From an uncultured Halomicronema sp. (GTDB taxonomy: Bacteria; Cyanobacteriota; Cyanobacteriia; Phormidesmidales; Phormidesmidaceae), in contig CALCPB010001047.1 of the NCBI GenBank assembly GCA_937897665.1, positions 1 through 10,851 on the forward strand: a DNA stretch of 10,851 bases. The letters run 5' to 3'. Below the pieces are notes generated by a model. It made no database searches. It was given only the letters and a program-made list of their open reading frames with translations, and was not told where the DNA came from. Position numbers and translations under genes: made by a program. Below are positions 7,582-10,851 of the stretch, one piece after another (the stretch's first letter is position 1; every line of letters starts with the position of its first letter).

Positions 7582-8787
7582 ATGGCGACGCAGTGCCTGA
7601 GCTGGCAAGAGCTGGAAACCCTGACAGATTACGCGATCGACCGCGTCAATGGCCCGACCAATGCCCAAGCGCGACTGCGGCTATTTGGCCAAGACGAGTC
7701 GGCGGTGCGCGTCACGCTCTATCGCGATAATCATGCCTGGTGTCCCTATTGCCAAAAGGTCTGGCTCTGGCTCGAAGAAAAACAGATTCCCTATCGCATC
7801 GAAAAGATCACGATGTTTTGCTACGGCAAAAAGGAAGCCTGGTACAAACGCAAAGTCCCCTCAGGCATGCTGCCTGCCCTAGAACTCGATGGTCGCCTGA
7901 TCACCGAAAGCGATGATATTTTGCTGGCCCTAGAGCGCACCTTTGGCCCTCTCGCCTACGGCATGCAAGATCGGCAAGTGATGCCCCTGCGCCAGCTCGA
8001 ACGGCTGCTGTTTCGCGCCTGGTGCTATTGGTTGTGCTATCAATCGCGATCGCCCCGCGAAGAGCAACATAATCGCGAGCAGTTCATTCAAGTCGTCGCC
8101 CAGGTCGAAGACGCCCTTAGTCAGACACCAGGGCCGTTTTTTCTCGACCCCTTCAGTACGGCTGACGTGATCTTCACGCCCTATGTCGAGCGGATGAATG
8201 CCAGCCTGTATTACTACAAAGGCTATTCCCTACGGGAAGAGAACCCCTATCTGTCGGCCTGGTTTGACGGGCTAGAGAGCCGCTCTACCTATCGCGGCAC
8301 CCAGAGCGATTTTCATACCCATGTGCATGATTTGCCGCCGCAAATGGGCGGTTGCTACGACAACGGCGAACCCCAAACCCTGGCCTATCAGCAACGGGTG
8401 GATCAGGGGCCGTGGCTGGGGTTGCCCGATGTCACCTATCCCGAACCGGAGTCGGCACGAGCCGAAGCACTGCAGCGAGTGTTGCGGCATCGCCCGAATC
8501 TGCTGCGCGTCAACCCCGTAGAGAGCGATACGTTTGACCCGGCCCTGCGCTGTGCGCTGACTCATCTAATGACGGGCGAAACCATATCGCCGCCGCCCGG
8601 CACGGATCAAGGCCTGCGCTATCTGCGAGATCGCATCAGCGTGCCCCGCGATATGTCGATTTATGCGGCCAAGCGTCTCCGCGAGTCGTTAGAACACACC
8701 GCCGCCCTTGTTGGCGATCAGCAAGGCCCGGCGATTTCGCCCAAACATCGCCACGACCAAAACCCGCTCGATTTTGCTCCGGTGTGA
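7582..8787 (+). CDS. Large glutathione S-transferase-like protein with CPYC motif
   Basis: This 401-residue protein has a thioredoxin-fold GST N-terminal domain (about 42-120) with the redox motif CPYC (54-57). The cis-Pro loop is in [13 protein letters not shown] (92-104, P98) and the gamma-glutamyl-binding ESDD is at 109-112. A helical GST C-terminal domain (about 130-235) contains [14 protein letters not shown] (192-205). It likely performs glutathione-dependent thiol transfer or reduction in the cytosol, as Cys-type (omega-like or glutaredoxin-like) GSTs do; the substrate is unknown. Ordinary GSTs are 200-230 residues, so about 160 residues (240-401) are extra, with no motif I recognise. 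The ATG at 7582 is chosen because the plausible N-terminus ([20 protein letters not shown]) begins there; the frame extends upstream to 7273 without domain-like sequence. It stands alone on its strand and converges on the DUF429 gene. Confidence 0.88.
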   Translation: MATQCLSWQELETLTDYAIDRVNGPTNAQARLRLFGQDESAVRVTLYRDNHAWCPYCQKVWLWLEEKQIPYRIEKITMFCYGKKEAWYKRKVPSGMLPALELDGRLITESDDILLALERTFGPLAYGMQDRQVMPLRQLERLLFRAWCYWLCYQSRSPREEQHNREQFIQVVAQVEDALSQTPGPFFLDPFSTADVIFTPYVERMNASLYYYKGYSLREENPYLSAWFDGLESRSTYRGTQSDFHTHVHDLPPQMGGCYDNGEPQTLAYQQRVDQGPWLGLPDVTYPEPESARAEALQRVLRHRPNLLRVNPVESDTFDPALRCALTHLMTGETISPPPGTDQGLRYLRDRISVPRDMSIYAAKRLRESLEHTAALVGDQQGPAISPKHRHDQNPLDFAPV

Positions 8788-8797
8788 GTCCTGGATC

Positions 8798-8823
8798 GTA
8801 GGGGTTTGGCAGTGCCAAACTAC
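8798..8823. repeat. Short palindromic element after the GST-like gene
   Basis: GTTTGGCA (8804-8811) and TGCCAAAC (8813-8820) are perfect 8-base arms around a single G, flanked by GTAG on the left and TAC on the right. It starts 10 bases after the stop codon. It resembles short palindromes dispersed in many cyanobacterial intergenic regions, and could help end or stabilise the GST-like transcript. There is no T-run, so it is not a canonical intrinsic terminator. Confidence 0.6.
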
Positions 8824-8846
8824 CTGTTTAGCCCAGCATCCTGCTA

Positions 8847-8924
8847 GATCCCCCTGAAAAAGGGAGACTTCAAAGCCAGCTCATGAATAGCTCCCTTTTT
8901 CAGGGGGCAGCGCAGCGGGGGATC
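8847..8924. repeat. MITE-like 78-base palindromic repeat between convergent genes
   Basis: Outer arms GATCCCCC (8847-8854) and GGGGGATC (8917-8924) bracket the element. Inside, a perfect 17-base inverted repeat (8850-8866 with 8891-8907, containing CCTGAAAAAGGGAG and its complement) can form a long hairpin with a 24-base loop. The GATCCCCCT/GGGGGATC ends are like those of small non-autonomous elements common in cyanobacterial genomes. No transposase is present and no clear target duplication is seen. Its position between converging genes would let the hairpin work as a transcription barrier in both directions. Confidence 0.7.
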
Positions 8925-9025
8925 ACAGACTACGCTAAACACATACGGGCCAAAACCCCACAGGAAATTGTCTATTCTGGGGACGGCTTTTAAGAACCAT
9001 CCCTGCCCCGATTTGTGTCAGCAGA

Positions 9026-9775
9026 TCATTCTGAGGGACAGATCTGATCGGCGTAGGGCGCGGGCACCACAATGTAGCCCGACGCGCCATCGCCCAATAT
9101 CCAGTTGCGAGCCAAGCCCCACCACCACCAGTGAGCCCCAGCATAGGCACAGGTCACACTGTCAAGCTGATCTTCCACGACCTTGAGTGCCTTACCGCCG
9201 CTGGGCACTTCAGGCAACACCTGGGCAGGCAGCGGGAGTGCCGGGGTCAGGGTCGGGAAGGTGGCAATTTGCAGACTTCGCAGCTGGTCGAGCGCTTGCC
9301 GACGCGCGGCAATACGACCCTTCTTATACTTCAAAATGCGCTCTAGCCGAAACAGGTGAATCGTGGCGGGGTGAGGAAACAGCTCAATCTGATAGCGGCC
9401 AACCTTTTGGGGCGTCATGGTAGGCGCATGGCGAAACCCTCGCGCCTCTAGTGCCAAGCCAAAGTCAATTAACGTGGCGGCAAAGGGCCGATCGCGATTC
9501 GCCGGATAACAGCCCGCATCATATTTACCAAAATAGCGGTGCGCCAGGCGATCGCAAATCCGCATTCCCTTGTCATTAGGAATTAGGGTCGGCGCATCCA
9601 CCGCAATCAGTGCGGGCTCATCAGGTGCCACTTGGCGATCGATCCACGCTAAAACGTCGGCCCGCGAGGCATAGTGTTCCAGCGTGACCAGTTCTAGCCC
9701 CGCTGTGGTGCGCTGCAAACAGCAAACGCCGCTGCCACCCGACTGCCAGCCCAAATCAATTCCTAAAAAGCGCAT
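9026..9775 (-). CDS. DUF429 family protein, predicted RNase H-like nuclease
   Basis: This 249-residue protein belongs to the DUF429 type, whose members are predicted to have an RNase H-like fold; the biological role is not established. Seen: FLGIDLGWQ at the N-terminus (D7), LIAVDAPTLIPN (56-67, D60), FGKYDAGCYPANRDRP (82-97), QIELFPHPA (129-137, E131), KYKKGR (149-154) and VVEDQLDSVTCAYAG (199-213, D205). The spaced acidic residues D7, D60, E131 and D205 fit an RNase H-type metal site, which is inference. A run of four Trp (216-219) is notable. The ATG at 9775 is directly at the start of the conserved GIDLGW block; AGGTGG lies about 3 bases upstream. It could be co-transcribed with the small ORF upstream on the same strand. 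Length is normal for the family. Confidence 0.87.
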   Translation of the reverse strand: MRFLGIDLGWQSGGSGVCCLQRTTAGLELVTLEHYASRADVLAWIDRQVAPDEPALIAVDAPTLIPNDKGMRICDRLAHRYFGKYDAGCYPANRDRPFAATLIDFGLALEARGFRHAPTMTPQKVGRYQIELFPHPATIHLFRLERILKYKKGRIAARRQALDQLRSLQIATFPTLTPALPLPAQVLPEVPSGGKALKVVEDQLDSVTCAYAGAHWWWWGLARNWILGDGASGYIVVPAPYADQICPSE

Positions 9776-9806
9776 CCACCACCTGGTAATCTCCCCTTAA
9801 GCACTG

Positions 9807-9880
9807 TAAGGGTTAGGAGGTGGAGGAGTAGGGGACTGGAGAGTCGGAGAGTACAGGGTAAAGGGTAGGGGAGGAGGGTG
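9807..9880. repeat. Purine-rich low-complexity tract
   Basis: Some 74 bases on the plus strand are made almost entirely of G, A and T, built from degenerate units such as GGAGG, GGAGAGT, AGGGTA and GGGGAGGAGGG; C is nearly absent. Similar degenerate tracts occur in cyanobacterial intergenic DNA. It lies just upstream of the DUF429 start, so the minus-strand leader would be pyrimidine-rich. Confidence 0.6.
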
Positions 9881-9881
9881 C

Positions 9882-9935
9882 AGAAGAGTCGTTGTGATGC
9901 CGACGGAGCCTAAGTTTAGGGAGCTTTCAGGGCAT
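9882..9935 (-). pseudogene. N-terminal remnant of a third copy of the small ORF
   Basis: The ATG at 9935 aligns with the start of the intact ORF, but the third codon is TGA and a one-base deletion follows. In the shifted phase, CAA and CAG codons of the intact copy appear as TAA and TAG, while APS-x-SQ is still readable. C-to-T changes making stops are typical decay. The sequence then passes into the purine-rich tract with no 3' half. Confidence 0.35.
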
Positions 9936-10083
9936 GGGCGCGCTGCTTGGAGCGCGCAAAATCCCGCGTGAATTCCCGGATAGCTTGTGTAAACTCTTGA
10001 GTGCAGGTGGGGCAAGAGACGAGGTTATAGAAGAATGGTTGCGATGTAGACGGAGCCTGAGTTTGAGGAGACATTTGAGACAT
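9916..10083 (-). CDS. Candidate 55-residue small protein with a CPTC motif
   Basis: I recognise no family. The ORF starts at ATG 10083 and stops at 9916. It begins MSQMSPQTQAPSTSQPFF (flexible, Ser/Gln/Pro-rich), then NLVSCPTCTQEFTQAIREFT (20-39), then a basic tail ending KQRAHALKAP. The single CxxC (C24, C27) followed by an amphipathic helix suggests half of a zinc ribbon or a metal or redox site. Support for coding: the sister repeat unit encodes the same CTQEFTQAIREFTRDF in the same phase, and its three base differences in that stretch are all silent (ACA/ACC Thr, CGG/AGA Arg). Against: no Shine-Dalgarno is visible and the span is short. It lies upstream of the DUF429 gene on the same strand and divergent from the phosphohexomutase. 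Confidence 0.45.
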   Translation of the reverse strand: MSQMSPQTQAPSTSQPFFYNLVSCPTCTQEFTQAIREFTRDFARSKQRAHALKAP

Positions 10084-10153
10084 AGGTGAGTTGGCTGGAG
10101 CAAGTAAAATCTCTCGTGAATTCCCGGATAGCTTGGGTAAACTCTTGAGTGCA
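10084..10153 (-). pseudogene. C-terminal remnant of a second copy of the small ORF
   Basis: On the minus strand the frame reads TAA, CCC, then TGC onward, encoding CTQEFTQAIREFTRDF, the same peptide as residues 27-42 of the intact small ORF. An in-frame stop lies directly before it and no start is available, so the 5' part is missing. After TTT the sequence diverges and runs into the start of the intact ORF. It reads as the tail of a lost upstream tandem copy. Confidence 0.4.
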
Positions 10154-10180
10154 GGGTTATATGCACTTTTTTCCTAGGAA
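10133..10180 (+). promoter_or_regulatory. Possible promoter and ribosome binding region of the phosphohexomutase
   Basis: TTGGGT (10133-10138) and TTATAT (10157-10162) with an 18-base spacer form a weak sigma-70-like pair, and part of it lies in the tandem repeat. Just downstream, TTCCTAGGAA (10171-10180) is a perfect 10-base palindrome that includes AGGAA as the Shine-Dalgarno, 5 bases before the ATG. A palindrome over the ribosome site could be an operator or could be coincidence. Confidence 0.35.
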
Positions 10181-10185
10181 CTTTT

Positions 10186-10851
10186 ATGGCGATCGCACTC
10201 TCCCCCTCCACTTTTATTCATAAGCCCATCAAGTTTGGCACTGACGGTTGGCGGGGCATGATGGCGGCTGATTTCACCTTTGAGCGGGTGCAGCAGGTGG
10301 CTCAGGTGGCTGCCCACGTGCTCAAGCAGTGCTACGGCGAACAAACCGGCAGCAACACTGTGATTGTGGGGCACGATCGCCGATTTCTCTCGCCCGAATT
10401 TGCCCGCACGGCAGCGGAGGCGATCGCGGCGCAGGGCTTCGACGTCATGTTGTCAGAGGATTTTGCTCCGACCCCAGCCTTTAGCTGGGCAGCGAAAGAT
10501 CAGGGTGCGCTCGGCGCGGTTGTGATTACGGCCAGCCACAACCCGGCGGCTTACAACGGTTTCAAAATCAAAAGCGCCTTTGGCGGTTCGGTACCCCTAG
10601 AGGTCACACAAAAAGTAGAAGCTCAGCTGGATCAAACCTTCACCCCAGTAGCTCAGCCCGGTCAGCTAACGCGCTTTGATCCGTGGGCCAGCTATTGCCA
10701 AGAGCTGCAGTCTAAGGTAGACCTGGCCGCGATTCAGGCGGCGATCACCAGTGGTCAGCTGACGGTGTTTGCCGACGTCATGCACGGGTCGGCAGCGACG
10801 GGACTCGCACGCTTGCTCGGTCAGCCAGTGCAAGAGTTGAACACCGACGCT
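10186..10851 (+). CDS. Phosphoglucomutase/phosphomannomutase family protein, 3' end beyond window
   Basis: This alpha-D-phosphohexomutase interconverts hexose 1- and 6-phosphates (glucose and/or mannose) through a phosphoserine in the cytosol, feeding nucleotide-sugar and glycogen metabolism. The 222 visible codons cover domain 1 and the start of domain 2. Seen: KFGTDGWRG (16-24), the phosphate-binding entry of domain 1; VIVGHDRRFLSPEFA; and the active-site loop VITASHNPAAYNGFKIKS with catalytic Ser117 (ASHNP). Domain 2 begins around TVFADVMHGSA. Whether glucose or mannose is preferred cannot be judged because the sugar-binding loop of domain 3 is outside the window. The start ATG at 10186 has AGGAA 5 bases upstream, and codons 2-4 lie within a HIP1 octamer. 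It is divergent from the small ORF and DUF429 gene. The frame is open to the last base, so the gene is cut by the window edge rather than truncated. Confidence 0.93.
   Translation, partial: MAIALSPSTFIHKPIKFGTDGWRGMMAADFTFERVQQVAQVAAHVLKQCYGEQTGSNTVIVGHDRRFLSPEFARTAAEAIAAQGFDVMLSEDFAPTPAFSWAAKDQGALGAVVITASHNPAAYNGFKIKSAFGGSVPLEVTQKVEAQLDQTFTPVAQPGQLTRFDPWASYCQELQSKVDLAAIQAAITSGQLTVFADVMHGSAATGLARLLGQPVQELNTDA

Larger units (their letters stand above)
9882..10155. repeat. Two tandem direct repeat units of about 127 bases
   Basis: Units at 9882-10007 and 10029-10155 are separated by 21 bases (period about 147). The last 41 bases of each (9967-10007 and 10115-10155, containing GAATTCCCGGATAGCTTG) agree at 40 positions. 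The first 42 (9882-9923 and 10029-10070) agree at 34. The middle is diverged. Read on the minus strand, each unit holds the 3' part of one copy of a small ORF followed by the 5' part of the next, which explains the period. Confidence 0.85.
1248..10427. repeat. Dispersed HIP1 octamers (GCGATCGC)
   Basis: Sixteen exact copies start at 1248, 3238, 3257, 3472, 4322, 4487, 4824, 5234, 6526, 6896, 7448, 7506, 8046, 9548, 10189 and 10420. HIP1 enrichment is a known hallmark of many cyanobacterial genomes. Most copies fall inside coding sequence; two sit 19 bases apart in the 5' end of the GT-C gene. None lies in the lyase, and the 418-residue gene has none in its 1257 bases. Confidence 0.9.

Noticed and set aside
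8788..9025. A classic intrinsic terminator for the GST-like or DUF429 gene
   Set aside because: Neither palindrome is followed by a T-run on either strand; they are recorded as repeats.
9882..10155. A CRISPR array or integration site
   Set aside because: There are only two units, each about 127 bases and diverged in the middle, with no short identical repeats, no cas genes and no integrase.
9797..10211. Minus-strand open frames (72 and 94 codons) over the tandem repeats in other phases
   Set aside because: They read through the purine-rich tract and repeats in phases where base differences between units are not silent; the 9916-10083 frame fits better.
1..10851. tRNA, rRNA or transposase genes
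   Set aside because: No tRNA-like cloverleaf, rRNA sequence or transposase motif was seen on either strand, although this was by eye only.

Overview
The window comes from a cyanobacterium. It carries a phycobiliprotein chromophore lyase of the CpcS/CpeS family and a CpcG-type phycobilisome rod-core linker, and it is rich in the cyanobacterial octamer GCGATCGC (HIP1), with 16 exact copies. Several other genes match protein types common in cyanobacteria. The fairly high GC content and gene content would fit a Leptolyngbya-like or Synechococcales-type organism, but the genus cannot be fixed from this sequence.

Layout: (1) 79-1657, a light-harvesting pair on the plus strand: the lyase, then cpcG, which most likely starts at a GTG at 896. 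A strong intrinsic terminator follows cpcG, and more small hairpins lie just beyond it. (2) 1975-4747, plus strand: an unrecognised 418-residue protein whose 3' end overlaps the start of a GT39/PMT-like GT-C membrane glycosyltransferase. (3) 4738-7029, minus strand: a BcsA-like GT2 membrane glycan synthase with a C-terminal PilZ region, tail to tail with the GT-C gene and overlapping it by 10 bases. (4) 7030-7581, a 552-base intergenic stretch. (5) 7582-8787, plus strand: an enlarged glutathione S-transferase-like protein with a CPYC active-site motif. (6) 8788-9025, a convergent gap holding two palindromic elements, one of them MITE-like. (7) 9026-9775, minus strand: a DUF429 RNase H-like protein. 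(8) 9776-10185, an unusual intergenic stretch: a purine-rich tract, then two tandem units of about 127 bases containing an intact 55-codon ORF between apparent remnants of sister copies. (9) 10186 to the window end, plus strand: the first 222 codons of a phosphohexomutase. The first 78 bases show nothing I can support beyond the upstream region of the lyase.

How the genes fit together: the first two serve phycobilisome assembly (chromophore attachment and rod-core joining). The two membrane glycosyltransferases suggest surface polysaccharide or glycolipid work, and the phosphohexomutase could feed sugar phosphates to such pathways, though nothing in the sequence ties them into one operon. The main oddities are: the BcsA-like enzyme has Ala in place of the first Asp of its DxD motif and also a degenerate second c-di-GMP motif in PilZ; and the tandem units at 9882-10155 look like a decaying array of a very small gene. 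No complete new system is evident.
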